From Bugula neritina (lineage: Eukaryota; Bryozoa; Gymnolaemata; Cheilostomatida; Bugulidae), in assembly GCA_964035545.1 (NCBI GenBank), contig OZ037770.1, positions 4,569,662-4,633,661 on the forward strand: a stretch of DNA of 64,000 nucleotides. The letters are read 5' to 3'. The notes below the pieces were generated by a model, which ran no database searches, was not told the DNA's origin, and worked only from the letters and a program-made list of their open reading frames with translations. The number at the start of each line of letters is the position of its first letter. The first letter of the stretch is position 1. A program made the translations under genes and the position numbers. Of the stretch, positions 43,358 to 55,869 are shown in pieces.

Positions 43358-46300
43358 ATGCGGGGGGGGGTGAAAGTACAACCACATGGAGAGAGCTATT
43401 TACTACCCGGAAAGGTGGCCGGCAACGCCGTCACTTTCCTGCTCGACTCCGGTTGTACTACCAACCTTCTCAGCCGTAGAGTCTTTGAGGCACTGCCCCG
43501 CCGGGACAGGGATAGAGTACGACCGTATACTGGAGAACATGGCACCCTGGCAGACGGGTCATGTATCCCCTTTTATGGTATTATCGAGCTCCCTGGGCGT
43601 GTCCGAGATCAGGCTGTACAGGAGACCTTTATCATAGGTCAACTGGAGGAAGATGCTATCCTCGGCATGCCCTTCTTGAAGCAACACCAGTGTCGAATAG
43701 ATTTTAGTAAGTCGGTGGTGCTGATGGGCGGGCGAGAACTCGCCTGTGTGGATAAGTTTGGGCGTCCTCTGGTGGGCAGTGTTCAGGTAGTTCGGAACTG
43801 CACCGTACCCGGACGCTCCAGAGCAACTATCCACTGCCGAGTGAACAGCAACCGGATAGCCAGGCTCGGGGTCGTTGAAAGCGCGCACGAAAAGATCCAA
43901 CTCGCCAGTAGTTTAAACAGACTAACTGAGCGAGGGGAGGTCTTAGTGCAGTGCGTCAACCCCTTTACCGAGCCCATTGAGCTCCCAGCTGGGTCAATGC
44001 TGGGCCGGTTCCATTCCGTCCAGGAAGAGGACGTGGGCCCGTCGCTGGGTGACGCGACGGAGGCACCCCCTCGACACCCTATTCAGGGACGAGGGGCAGT
44101 CCCGACACATCTCCGGGAGTTATACGAAACAGCCAGTGGCGGCTGCGCGAGTAACAGAGAACGCCAAGCTATGGCCAAGTTACTACGCGACTACGGTGAT
44201 GTGTTCAGCAGCGGGGAGAATGACGTGGGACTGACTGGAATTGTCAGACACGAAATACCGCTGACTGCAGGGACAGTCCCTGTCCGGCAGCCCACGCGCA
44301 GGCTGGGGCCGGAGAAGGAGAAGGAGGTTAGCCGACAAGTACGGGATCTTCTGGACCGGGGACTGATAGAGCCCGCCCATAGTGCGTGGAGCTCGCCAGT
44401 CGTACTGGTCCGGAAGAAAGACGGCAGTTGGCGGTTCTGTGTGGACTACCGCAAACTCAATAGCGTAACCATACAGGACGCCTACCCTCTACCTCGTATT
44501 GACGAGTCATTGGACGCCCTAGCCGGCAGCAAGTACTTCAGTACGTTAGACTTGCTAAGCGGCTATTGGCAGGTTCCTCTGAGTCCCGACGCCCAAGAGA
44601 AAGCGGCGTTTATTACACGGGACGGTTTGTGGAAGTGGAAGGTGCTGCCCTTCGGGTTAACCTCCGCCCCAGCCACCTTCCAGAGGCTGATGGAACAAGT
44701 CCATAGCGGACTCCATTGGAAGACACTGCTGGTCTACCTCGATGATGTCATCGTAATCTCTCCAGACTTCGAAACACATGTCAGTCGTCTGCAGGAGGTT
44801 TTCGAGAGACTCCGAGGTGCCGGTCTTAAGCTCAAACCTTCCAAGTGCGCTCTGTTGCAGCCGGAGGTCAAGTACCTGGGGCACGTTGTCGGTCGAAACG
44901 GCGTGGCAACGGATCCCGAAAAGGTACGGGCAGTAGAAGACTGGGTCACCCCTCAAGACTTGACCGGACTCCGGGCTTTCTTGGGGCTGGTAGGGTATTA
45001 CAGGCAATACATACCAGACTTTGCGGGCATAGCCCAGCCGTTAAACCGGCTTACCGCAAAGGGAGTGACGTGGCAGTGGACTCCAGTCGAACAAGAAGCG
45101 TTCGACCGCCTCAAGGGCTGCCTCCTAACGGCGCCCATCTTGGCCTACCCAGACCCCACTCTGGAGTACATCCTAGACACAGGTGCCAGTGACCAGAATG
45201 TTGGCGCTGTGCTGTCGCAAGTGCAGGAAGGCCGAGAAGTAGTAGTAGCCTACTACAGCAAGTCTCTCTCTCCCGCTGAACGAAATTACTGCACTACCCG
45301 CAAGGAGCTGCTGGCAGTAATCAAGTCAGTGAAGCACTTCAGACCATACCTATATGGCAGGAAGTTCCGGCTGCGTACGGATCATGCCTCGCTGATCTGG
45401 TTGTGCAGGAGAGCAGAGCCCTCCAGTCAGGTCGCCCGGTGGCTCGAAATCCTAGCTGAATTCTCGTACCGGATCGAACACCGACCGGGCAAGAGACACA
45501 GCAATGCGGATGGGTTGAGTCGCCGACCTGACGGAGGTTGCAAACAGTGTCTCAACATCGAGAGGAGGGATGGAGGTCCCCCACGATGCGAGTTGGAGAC
45601 GCTGGCTCCTCACGGAGCACCGTTTGACTGGGATCAAGGTCAACTCAGGCAAAGAGTTGATGAGTCCCCGGAGGATGTACAAAACCTCCGCGCCAACCCT
45701 GTACTGGCCGGTAATGTTCGAGAGCTGAAGAAGCTCCAAGAAGAGCTGCCGGGAGTCGTGGCAGACATCTACCGGGCCAAAAGGGAAGGGCGACGACCCA
45801 GCGAGGAACGCATATGACAGGGATGCGCCGAGTTCCGGCTATACTGTCAGCGTTGGGACTCGCTGCGGATCGGGCAGGATGGGTTGCTAACCATCTCTCT
45901 AGCTGCCAGTGGCAGACACCCGGAAAGGAAGAGGGTAGTCTGCTCCACAGCCATCCGCCGTGAGTTGATTTGGGATACTCACAAGCAGGCCCACGCAGGG
46001 GTCAAGCGAGTGATATCCAAATTACGACTCCGGTGGTATTGGCCGCAGATGGAGCGTGACGTCCGGCTCAGAGTCAAACAGTGTGAGATCTGCCAGGCCA
46101 GTAAGCATAGCCGCCCCCCTGGTGAACCAGGAAGGCGGAGGCTATATGCTGGTAGGCCCTGGCAAGTAGTCGCTGTAGACCTGGTCGGACCCATGCCCCT
46201 GACCCCCAGAGGCAATAATTGGATCCTAGTACTAACCGACCACTTTACTAGGTGGGCGGATGCTCTGGCTATCCCAGATGCATCAGCCCCAACAGTGGCC

Positions 46301-47644
46301 AGGGCACTAGACCAACATGTATTCTGTTATTTTGGGCTTCCCGAACAGATACACTCTGATCAAGGCGCTCAATTCCAGTCTCAACTGATGAGCGACCTTT
46401 GCCACCTCTGGGGAGTAAATCAGAGCAGGACCACCCCCTACCACCCTCAAGGTAACGGGGTGGTGGAGCGCAACAACCGGATGCTAGGTGATGCGCTCCG
46501 GAGTCTCCTCCTTGGACGAGGTCAAGAGGAATGGGATACGGTGTTGCCGCAAGTCATGCGTGCATACCGTAGCACCCCACACACCAGTACTGGTGAGACC
46601 CCAAACCTCTTGATGCTCGGGAGAGAGACTCGTGTCCCTGACCATCTCACCTATCACGTTCCAGAGCAGGATAACTCAGTCCATGAGTATGCCAGTGAAC
46701 TAGTGGAACGGATGAAGGCCGCACACGAGATACTGCGTCAACAGCAGTGGAAGGTGCGGCACGAAGATTCCGATGAACCACCCCTCTATCAAAGAGGAGA
46801 TAAGGTGTGGATGGTCAATTACCGTAGGCGCCGCGGACAGGCTGATAAGCTGAAGCCTAAGTTCGTAGGCCCCTACGTGGTCGTCGAGGCTATGTCCAAT
46901 CATACGTACAAGATTGAGCGCTCAGGACAGGTGTCTATCCAGAATGAGTCTCGCTTAAAACCGTATTGGGCTAGCCCTGACGGAGTGGGAGAAGCCCCCC
47001 CGTTGTTAGAGCCCAGGAGGCAAACAACGACGCGCGGGCGACGGCGGCATGGACCTGAATACGAAGTGGTCATACCGCGGGAGGAAAACTTGGTGAGAGA
47101 GGAGCGGCAGCTTTTGTTAACAGAAGCGTGTCCGCCACCGCCAAGTCTAATTCCATCACTTCCAGAAACCGAGCCGGTTCCGGAAGTGCAAACCCCCACG
47201 GAGGGAGGGGCTCCATCCGGAGAACAAGAAGAGGTGACCACTAACGGTGAAGTAGAGACACCATTAGAGGCCCCTACTAACGAACCGGCAAGCGTGTCAC
47301 CCCCCCTAGAAAGGGGACAGCGTACGAGGAAGCCCCCACCGTATTTGAAAGACTTCATATGTGACTGCATTAGAAGCGGCGCACATGAAAGTCTAGGGGA
47401 AAACCGTACGATAAAATGTTGGAGTTGTGAACCCCACGCAAATATCAACTTTTGCGAGGGCGGAATAGTGGGAGGAATTAATGCGCGTAAAGCAAATAGT
47501 TCCGACCTCGTGCCTCAGAAACGATGCTCAGCCTTTTCTTATGCTGACATCGCCAAAGGCAGACGTATCTCACAACCAGCTCCAACCTTACCAAGAACGT
47601 TGAGTATGGACATTAATACCGAGTTCCCAGGTAAGCCAGTATAA
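43358..47644 (+). pseudogene. Gypsy-2 pol (PR-RT-RH-IN) with one nonsense codon
   Basis: Protease DSG is at residue 30, and reverse transcriptase YLDD near residue 460. RNase H has its first catalytic motif changed from DTDAS to DTGAS (45182-45184). The frame breaks at TGA 45815-45817, where Gypsy-1 has CGA, then continues to 47644. Integrase has its zinc region, VDLVGP, HSDQGAQF and an intact catalytic Glu (GAG 46466-46468). The C-terminal tail matches Gypsy-1 (CWSCEPHANINFC, AFSYADIAKGRR, MDINTEFP). With one stop and a mutated RNase H, this copy is probably not autonomous. Confidence 0.9.
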
Positions 47645-47683
47645 GTCTTGTATTCCTATTCATGGAAACGGGCTCGATGCCAG
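47631..47683 (+). other. Candidate 53-nt mini-intron at the pol/ORF3 junction (Gypsy-2)
   Basis: GTAAGCC...GATGCCAG follows GAGTTCCCAG. Removal joins CCA G to TA AAT, fusing pol to ORF3 in frame and skipping the pol TAA at 47642-47644 and the ORF3 ATG at 47662. Confidence 0.55.
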
Positions 47684-48735
47684 TAAATTCTGAACTAATT
47701 CAGCAGATTGAATCAGAATTACTGGGAACCACGTTTCATGTGAATGACGATGAAGACACTGTAATGGCCGACGGTCTGTTAGACCTGGAGCTAGACACTG
47801 TTCTTGGTCAGTCCACACATGATTCATCAGTTCCTCGAGTGCATTCCAAAAGCTGTGACTCTCAGGCTAGCAACGGTCGACAGTCACTAGAATTATGTTG
47901 TAAAGATCCACCGCGATCTAACAATAATTCTACTTTTGTAGACACACTCGCGCCCGTCTCTACGGACATGCCTTCTCTAGAGATGGCATGGGACCCAGAG
48001 CCGGCCCCAACAACTCCTACCACCAGGCAACTGCCACCCCAGTTGGAAGCAACCTCCAACTGGATTACCCCTGCCACAGAGAGAGAAATCAGGACCCATC
48101 AAGGAGGTGAGAGTAATCGTGAATGCAACCTCTGCCAGCAGCGATTCACAACCCACCGCAGACTAAAGGTGCACTTGCCGCAGCACTACATCACCACTTT
48201 CCGCCTTTGCGGAGAATATAGCTATAATCGTGATTACCTACTGCGGCACCAACGTACTATGCAGTGCTATCAAGGACATGTCTATGAAGTAGACGAATCA
48301 TCATATCCTGCCTTTCTCAACGCCATCAAACCACTCATCACTGACTCAGCTCGGCTATCTCGCCTGGAGCAAGGCTTCCCTTCCCCGCGACCCATCATCT
48401 CTGGAGCCGCAGATAAACCTACACAGTCTGCTAACTCTCCACCTCACAGTCCTATACGCATGCCGCATACCTTTCCTCGTGTCGTACTACAGAGAGTAGA
48501 CACAAATGCGTATACACTCCCTCCTCCTCTTCCATCCTCAGAGCGGAAACGACACAGGCAGCCAACTTCCTCTCGCTCGTCCCCCTGGGCCCGTAACCTA
48601 CGTGAGGTAGAAGCTAGGGCGCATGACTTGGAGCAAGAAGTGTACAGGCTGGCCCCACGGATACAGGCAGCCTCCAGTGAACTCAAATATTTACAGGAGT
48701 CGATTAAACGCATGAAGCGTGCGGCCCGCAGTTAA
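47662..48735 (+). CDS. Gypsy-2 ORF3: zinc-finger/coiled-coil accessory protein, 357 aa
   Basis: Same length and layout as the Gypsy-1 ORF3, with roughly one residue in ten changed by eye and no indel. The first C2H2 finger is intact (CNLCQQRFTTHRRLKVHLPQH). The second has lost its first Cys (FRLCGEY instead of FCPCGEY). The acidic segment, LELCCKDPPRSNNNS block and C-terminal coiled coil (NLREVEARAHDLEQEVYRL) are kept. An open frame of equal length in two copies whose pol genes carry stops suggests coding constraint. Confidence 0.85.
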   Translation: METGSMPVNSELIQQIESELLGTTFHVNDDEDTVMADGLLDLELDTVLGQSTHDSSVPRVHSKSCDSQASNGRQSLELCCKDPPRSNNNSTFVDTLAPVSTDMPSLEMAWDPEPAPTTPTTRQLPPQLEATSNWITPATEREIRTHQGGESNRECNLCQQRFTTHRRLKVHLPQHYITTFRLCGEYSYNRDYLLRHQRTMQCYQGHVYEVDESSYPAFLNAIKPLITDSARLSRLEQGFPSPRPIISGAADKPTQSANSPPHSPIRMPHTFPRVVLQRVDTNAYTLPPPLPSSERKRHRQPTSSRSSPWARNLREVEARAHDLEQEVYRLAPRIQAASSELKYLQESIKRMKRAARS

Positions 48736-48997
48736 CTCGAGTCTACCTACAACTCCCTACTACTCATTCCCCTACCTCTCTGTGGCATTCCCTACCGTAA
48801 TGGTGGCACGTACTCTATATGTAGATAGGACCTTCTCTTGCTTATTACTTAGTGCACGTTATATATACCTGTATATTTTTACCAGTTGTTGTTTTTTTTA
48901 TATACTTTTATACTGTTCTCTTACCCCCCACAACGAAGTATACGTTTTATGTGAATCTTATTTTATAAGAAAGTGGGCTTTCTGCTGGAGGGGGCAG
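48736..48997 (+). other. Gypsy-2 3' untranslated region and polypurine tract
   Basis: Ends GGAGGGGGCAG directly before the 3' LTR, as in Gypsy-1. The rest is AT-rich. Confidence 0.75.
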
Positions 48998-49302
48998 TGT
49001 GGTGGCTCGTGGAGCTACCAGCAACACAATACGCGAGGTTGCGTATTGACCCGGAACAATGTGTTAGCCAATTAGCTAAGCTGTTTTATTAGTAATAGTA
49101 GCCGCTTCGCGCTACTAGCTCAGTTGAGGATAGTGTTGTAAACTAAATAGACGTGCGTATCATTACTGTTGTACATTGGATTTTTATTATGTATTCTTGT
49201 ATTAAATATAACGATATCTACTCGACTTAACTGGTGAAGTTTCTCTCGTGTTAAATAGACTCTCTTGGTGGCACATCAACCCTAAATCTGAAAACTATAA
49301 CA
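48998..49302 (+). repeat. Gypsy-2 3' LTR
   Basis: 305 bp, one difference from the 5' LTR by eye. Followed by the GAAG target duplication (49303-49306). Confidence 0.93.
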
Positions 49303-49306
49303 GAAG

Positions 49307-51293
49307 TACTGCAGAGGCCGCACTCATTTTTATACACACAAGCATGATGTTGTAATACTGTTAGATTCTATTGGTTATCTTTTGTTAATGCAGGTGGCTG
49401 GCTATATTATGTAGCCAGCTACTCTCTTTGTCTAGTTTCTTCTCCTGTTATATAATTAGAGGGCCTGATTGTGACCTTTCTTATTCAGTTGTGTTTTTTA
49501 ATACCGTGTTTATACTGTAGCGCAAAAAAACAAAAATAGCTTAAATTAAAGATATATATATATAGTGTACTAACTTAAGTAAAATAACCCACATGTTCAA
49601 AGGTTTATCAGCCTAACTCAACCCGCACGTAATTCTTGCGTATTACTAAGACGCCAAATTACTACAATATCTCACAAAAATTTCGATATTTTAGTGAATT
49701 TGCTAATTAATACTGTTGTAGTTTTGTGCACTATTCTTTAGGGTGTTATTGCGTGCTCAATAAATACTGCATATCACTGTGAGGTTATGTGAAGAACCGA
49801 ACCAGTTGATTATTTGACGAGAGAACTGTATTAGTATTTCAAGTACGCACTTGCAATAAAAAGTCATATATATATATAAGTATAAAAAAGAAAAGAGTAC
49901 AATTAGTAAAATGTTGCACAAGGTTAACCTGTCTACTTAACTACCATCGTCTAGACTGGTGTAGATACTGGACGGCATTGTTTATATATGAGGGGTTGAT
50001 CTTGATTGGATTAATAAGGTTCTGGTGTTGTCACCATAAAGGGTGATACAGTGCCACACAGGGAAGCGCTATAACTAGCGGAGTTGTCCTCCTTAAGACA
50101 ATAGTTGCACCATAATATATTGTAAGTCTGTAGCAGGGGCACTGAAGGGTGTGCTTCCCTAAACCACTGCAACATACTATTAATATTAGCTAGTGTTCTA
50201 TTTCTTACATTATCTTTTTTAACCTATATATAATTTACTTGTAGTTATAGTTTATTTCCACTTAGATCTATAGTTTTGTCTTAGACCTCAACTGTCTAGC
50301 TTCTGCACTGCATTCATGCAGCTGGATGAAGTCATACAAGTATTTTGTACCAACATGACTCTGGAGTAGGTTTATTCATAGCAACTGTATTATTTCTTCT
50401 TATAAACAGCATATAATTATACTTTATTATTATATTATTTAGTTGTCATGTTGTACTATTATATATAGCATCATTATAATGGTATAGTATTATTGCATAA
50501 TGTATAGCATCCTTATATCATAGCATTGTTATATATAGTATCATCTTATAGTTTTGTTATATATGTATAGTAATATTGTATTGCATTATTGTGTAGTATT
50601 ATTATATAGTACATATAGTTGTAGTAACTCTTTATTGAGTACAGCTGCATGCATATGCATGGTAATAATATAGATATTTTATATATTATTATAGGATATT
50701 ATAATAGGCTACAGGGTGTCATTATGCAGTAGTCTGGTAAACTTTGTTTTGGTTTGATATTATATTATATTATATTAGTCTTCATAAGTATTTCACTAAG
50801 TCTGCCCTTCTTTTTCACATAAAAACATGTGTGATGAGTTTAAAATATTTAAAATTATATAGTACTTTTCTATAAGACAACATTATGGTTAAAGTTCTGT
50901 TGATTAGTAAAAGTATTATACAGTTAGTTGAACAAAATATTATTATATAATATGTTGCATGCTTTTGAGCACTCATACATAACCTTAAATGTTAAATTAA
51001 GTACAAATGCATAGTGTATGATTATATACAGTAATCATATATTTGTGTGTATTAGTATTGCATTCATTTAATACTATACTCTATTTTATTTCAAAATATG
51101 TAGAAATTTATTGCAACTAAAACGTAATTCCACATGCAAGTGTTATGATATCATAATATATTTAGTACTGAAAAATTTCATTCGGTATTAAAGACCTATA
51201 TTTGCTATCATTACATGTTTAGTATTAAGAATTAACATGGTAAATCACTTACCTCTCGTTTGTACTGACAATAGAACTATAATATGTTTTTAG
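49307..51293. other. AT-rich spacer right of Gypsy-2
   Basis: No exons recognised. The stretch at 50400-50720 is dominated by TATAGTATTATTATA-type units. Confidence 0.5.
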
Positions 51294-51440
51294 GTTATGG
51301 AATCTACAGGAGTTACAGATACTAGACATATCAGAGAATAACTTCACCAGTCTATACCATCTTCAGTGTGCAGACTGAAAAAATCTGCTAGAACTCAAGT
51401 TAATCTTCAATGACTGCATGACATCGTTGAATCAGCTGAG
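51294..51440 (+). pseudogene. Leucine-rich-repeat exon remnant
   Basis: After a TTTTTAG acceptor, the frame reads LWNLQELQILDISENNFTSL and then stops (TGA 51376-51378). LRR-like residues continue (KNLLELKLIFNDCMTSLNQL) without a donor. It begins in the same phase as the LRR exons at 59479-60729, so it may be a decayed relative, or the last exon of another LRR gene. Confidence 0.5.
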
Positions 51441-52647
51441 ATACTATACTGCTAACACATCTTAGTTCTTTATACTAGGTGGTTGTAATGCTCTTACAGC
51501 TCCTCCACTATAAACCTGTAAGAAAGAGGGTTAAATGCTGTGAGACAATACTACACACATTTGGCTAAAGGAGCAGGTAGAAATATTCCATTCGCTACAA
51601 TAACTGTATTGTGAAAGACCAGCTTGCAGAGCACTAATAGCAAGTGGTGTCTGCAGGCTGACAATGTTTGCACATATTAGGCTTATTTTACCATTGTATA
51701 AGTATATGATTTCACCTGTGAAATTTGCCTGGTTTACCTAGCTTATGATGTCATTTCCTGTCACTTTACACTCTTGCAGTGTTTCATTTCACTGTATATC
51801 ATATAATGATTATTTTAATTGATTTGTTTGTTTTGTTTGTTTGATTTGTTTTGATTATTTCAATTATATATAATTGTTATCTATTAATTCAACGTTATTT
51901 ACTAGTTATTTATACCTCACCTACAATCTCAGCGCTAGTTTACTAAATTTTGCTTATATTATTACGGTTCAATTATTTCTGACCAATATATAATGCAAAC
52001 ACCTGTTCTTTCTTTTGAAGGTAATTAGTTGTAATGCTTTTTCTCCGTTAGTCATCAGCATTATTGCCTTTTTCAATTTTTTCATCTAAAATTCAATTTT
52101 ATACTCTATGAATAAATTGTATGTGTTTATTATGAACCAAGTCATTTATGAGTTCTAATAATTACACTCAAACGTAGAACTTTGTTTAGTTTTGAAAGAC
52201 AAATTTATTGTCTAAAAGTTTGAAGCTAAAGAAACTAGTAAAAAGTTTCGATCTTTCATGGCAGCTGGTTGATAGAACATTTCAGCTGTAAAACGTACAT
52301 TTAGGTTGGATAATAAACTTATTATAATTGGCGTGTTTACAATTCTACAAGAAATGGTAAAAGTGTGGCTATACGTTGTGTGACAGCTATAGTTAATGCC
52401 TAATACTTGAATAAATAAAATTCAGTTAGTTTGCACAATTTTTTTAACTATGCTTATTTCTCCCTAAAACTTTGTTAATTTAGTGGTAAACAATTTTCTA
52501 TAGCAGCATATTTTATTGAATGCATAGAAAGGCAAAATATTCTATTGATCTAAAGAACATAATTATACTCCGATATGTGATACAGTATAAATATTATACT
52601 TATTTATATAATTGACAAATGAATACAGCTGCGTAGTGAAAAATAAT

Positions 52648-52710
52648 TGCCTGGCTGGGATTCGAACCCGTGACCTCTGGCTAACAAGTACACCACTGGA
52701 CTTCTATAGG
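52648..52710 (-). repeat. tRNA-derived SINE-like piece with a perfect B box
   Basis: The minus strand has GTCCAGTGGTGTACTTGTTA, then GCCAGAGGTCACGGGTTCGA and ATCCCAGCCAGGCA. This gives an A-box-like start and a consensus B box (GGTTCGAATCC). The 5' acceptor strand does not pair with CAGCCAGGCA, so it is a tRNA-derived element or pseudo-tRNA rather than a working tRNA. Confidence 0.55.
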
Positions 52711-53839
52711 TATATTCACATGCAACACTACACATAGATGTGGTTTAAAAGTTTTTGAAAGTATTGTTGATATCCATTATAATAATGAGTATTGACATAG
52801 TTTAGTAAAAGCAGTATTCAGTGACCAATTTTGATAATGTCTCTCTATGTGTTCAAAGTTGCATTTTATGTAACCGTTTCAGAATGAAATTTTGTTCAGT
52901 AGATGCACAGATTTTCAAATTTTACTAGTGGTTATACTTTTACATATTTCATTGTCCTAAATATTATAATATGGATATACAATATATGTATCATTTACTA
53001 AAGAAATATTACTTTGAGACCTACAAATATTATTGATATAATGGTGACTTAACGTCATATATATCAGAATTCACTCTTAATTGCCTGCCACCAGATTTGT
53101 TGGAAAAACAATTAGCATGAAGTTCAGCATAAAATTATTTGAGGCTATAATATGGATTATGTATTTCATTAGGGAGAAAGGATAGGCTGAGTCAAACGCT
53201 GCAGTTGTGTTCTGTACTATGTATTTGTTATCACAAGGGGATCATCAGGTGAGCAGAAACTCTGCATATTTCAAGTTGATAAATTTTTGTGTGTAGTAAT
53301 ACCTATGTCAGATCAACAGCTATATTTGAATGTTTGACATTTTCGAACATGTAGAATGCTACATTGTAGTATAATATCATAATAAAATAGTATATTGAAT
53401 ATCATAGACAGTGACTAGTGAGAAAGTTGTCTCCCCTAATGCATTCCAATACACTCACCAGCTTGCAAAGTTAGAACAAATCACACATAAATCCTCAATT
53501 ATTAATTAATACAATAATATAAATATAATAAACTAGTATATTATTGATTATTGGCGCAGATAGATGAAAACAATGAAAGCTGTATTTAGCCGCGAGAAGA
53601 AAACTCTACAGTGAAAATAATAGATAGCGCATCGTTTCTAACCAACGTGAGTATTTGCTTTTCTTTGCCGTTTCCGACTTACTTCCTAGCTGACCAAGAG
53701 TCACGAAATTCCCAACTCGTTAATTTTTAATCCACCATTCCCTGTTATGGTAGTTTCATTTATTTTTTCTTGTTTTCAAATTGCTGTATTAAAATAATTA
53801 GGTGCATAAATGTGAATTATGATCATCTCTACATTGGCA

Positions 53840-54790
53840 CGTAATCGTTTTGATTATCAGGTTATACATATAGTTATACTGATACTTATAGTTATATTAT
53901 TTATAACTTATAAGTTATTAGTTATAACTATAACTATAAGTTACAGTTATACCTATTGGTTATACTTATACTAATAATTATACTTATACTTATAGTTACA
54001 GCAATAACTTATTAGTTATCATTAATATTATGATTGTGATATCATTATCACCATTATGATAAATTGATTATCATTATGGTTTAGAAAACCATAATCATAA
54101 TGATAATTACTCTAATTTATCAATATTATTATGATTATTGTTATCATTATCATCATTATGGCGTTAATATTACTACTACTATTAGGCTAAATATAATGAT
54201 AATCATAACGATTAAGTTAAGCTGATTATGCCTGGTATTCATATTGATATAGTGATATACTCACAGTCATACCGTATATAGTAATACTGATAGTAACAGT
54301 GAATAACAGAATAAGCGATAATATTAGTAATGCTGATTATAGTTTTGTTTACAATCACAATAATGTAATATGAGTAACATAAGCATTAATGGTTGTCAGC
54401 ATAGTCTATTACTCTATAGCAATAGTATTGCTATAACTATTAGTATTAGTTATCATTAATAATTCTAATGATACTGTTAGTATTATGCAACTTGTAATAC
54501 GAATATAGATATATGATAATTTGATATTAACCATATATCCATGACCAGAATGATAATGTAATGCTAATACTAATAATAATACTGAAAATAAGTAAGACTC
54601 TGGATATCAGTATCAATATAAATATGATTGTTTATAATATTGTTATGTACTATTTGTATTAGTATGCATCTTAGTGATATTTATTGATATTTATGATAAT
54701 TATTGACCATTACTATGCCAACACTTAGCTTTATTGTTTATATTAAGCCTAATGACTATGCTGATTATTATATATTTTATCTGCAGTACC
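53840..54790. repeat. Long low-complexity ATA/TTA/GATAAT tract
   Basis: About 950 bp of degenerate ATT, TTATCA and TATACT units. It includes an imperfect hairpin near 54060-54110 (TTATCATTATGGTTT against AAACCATAATCATAATGATAA). No coding signal. Confidence 0.8.
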
Positions 54791-55869
54791 CACGGCAACA
54801 CCCGTAGGCAATTTTGTTTAATAGTTAGGATTGAACTATATCATGATATTATTTTAAATTGATTTGATATTTTTTTGGCAATAACCAAATGCACAAACAA
54901 AGCCACATGTTGATAGTGTAATTGTTGATTGTTTCTTAAACTTCAAATTGATTCTTCTTACAGTGTTTCTTCGAAGTTTTTACTCCAATATATGTCAGAA
55001 AGTTTGCCATCTGCGTCTGCATGTAAAATTGCATAGTTTTTAACATGATTGAAATAGTTTTGTAATCTTTTAGTGCATTAGTGAGCTCTTGTACTTGGTT
55101 TTCACAAATTGCGTTATTCTAGATACACTCTAACATTTGTCAGATTGTATTTCAGTCATTAAATAAATCAAGCTGTTCAAGTATATACAGCTATAGAAGT
55201 ATCATCACTGCTGCTTAGGCTGGTTTTAGTTATTGAACTTTGTTAGAGGTTGTTGCGTAGTATTCCTTGTTGGTTTGAGTTATGTTTATGTGTGTTCTAG
55301 CTACATTGCTTGTCTCAATACGATATAGTATGTCATTGTTTAACAACTATATGGTAATATTTGAAGAAACTTGTGTGACAAAGCAAACTAAATCATCTCA
55401 AGGTGTGTTCTTAGCTTCATGAGTGTTTTCATGTTTGCTAAAATTTAGTTTTGAGGCTATTGTTATAGCCATAGGTTAAGTTGTTTTTATGTAAAGGTTT
55501 TCATCACTTTAGTATCTGTAATTGTTTTATATAATTTATTTTAGTGATCTCCTAATATTTATTATAAGTTAATTTAATGAACACCATCCATTAGTATTTC
55601 CAGTTCATCTGCCTTGAGATCCGCAGCTTCTTTAGGATTTTCTGTTTCCAACATATAAATTATTTCACAGACAACAAAATAGCTTTATATTACTGAGAAT
55701 GGTGGATAGATTTTTTGCAATAGGAAATATGTGAAATATGTGTTTAACAAACCACTTAATCAAAGTGTATGTGTTAACCAAATAAGATATTTGATTTAAG
55801 GATGTTGTATTTGCATAAATCAATTTATAAGTTAGCTATATATAGCTATGGTTCTGCTCTAACCCCTAA
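54791..55869. other. AT-rich spacer
   Basis: No exons or repeats recognised beyond scattered A/T runs. A second copy of the GCTCTAACCCCTA phrase at 55854-55867 precedes the palindrome. Confidence 0.45.

Larger units (their letters stand above)
41865..49302 (+). mobile_element. Gypsy-2: sister copy of Gypsy-1
   Basis: A complete 7438-bp element has 305-bp LTRs, the GAAG target duplication and the same order of parts as Gypsy-1. Its LTRs differ at one position by eye (TCTCTAGTG/TCTCTCGTG). Coding regions are very similar to Gypsy-1, whereas the LTRs of the two copies are visibly more diverged. Gag to the end of pol is one frame with four in-frame stops, two of them shared with Gypsy-1. Confidence 0.95.

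Noticed and set aside
52648-52710. Functional tRNA gene
   Set aside because: B box is perfect, but the acceptor strands do not pair and no convincing anticodon arm forms.
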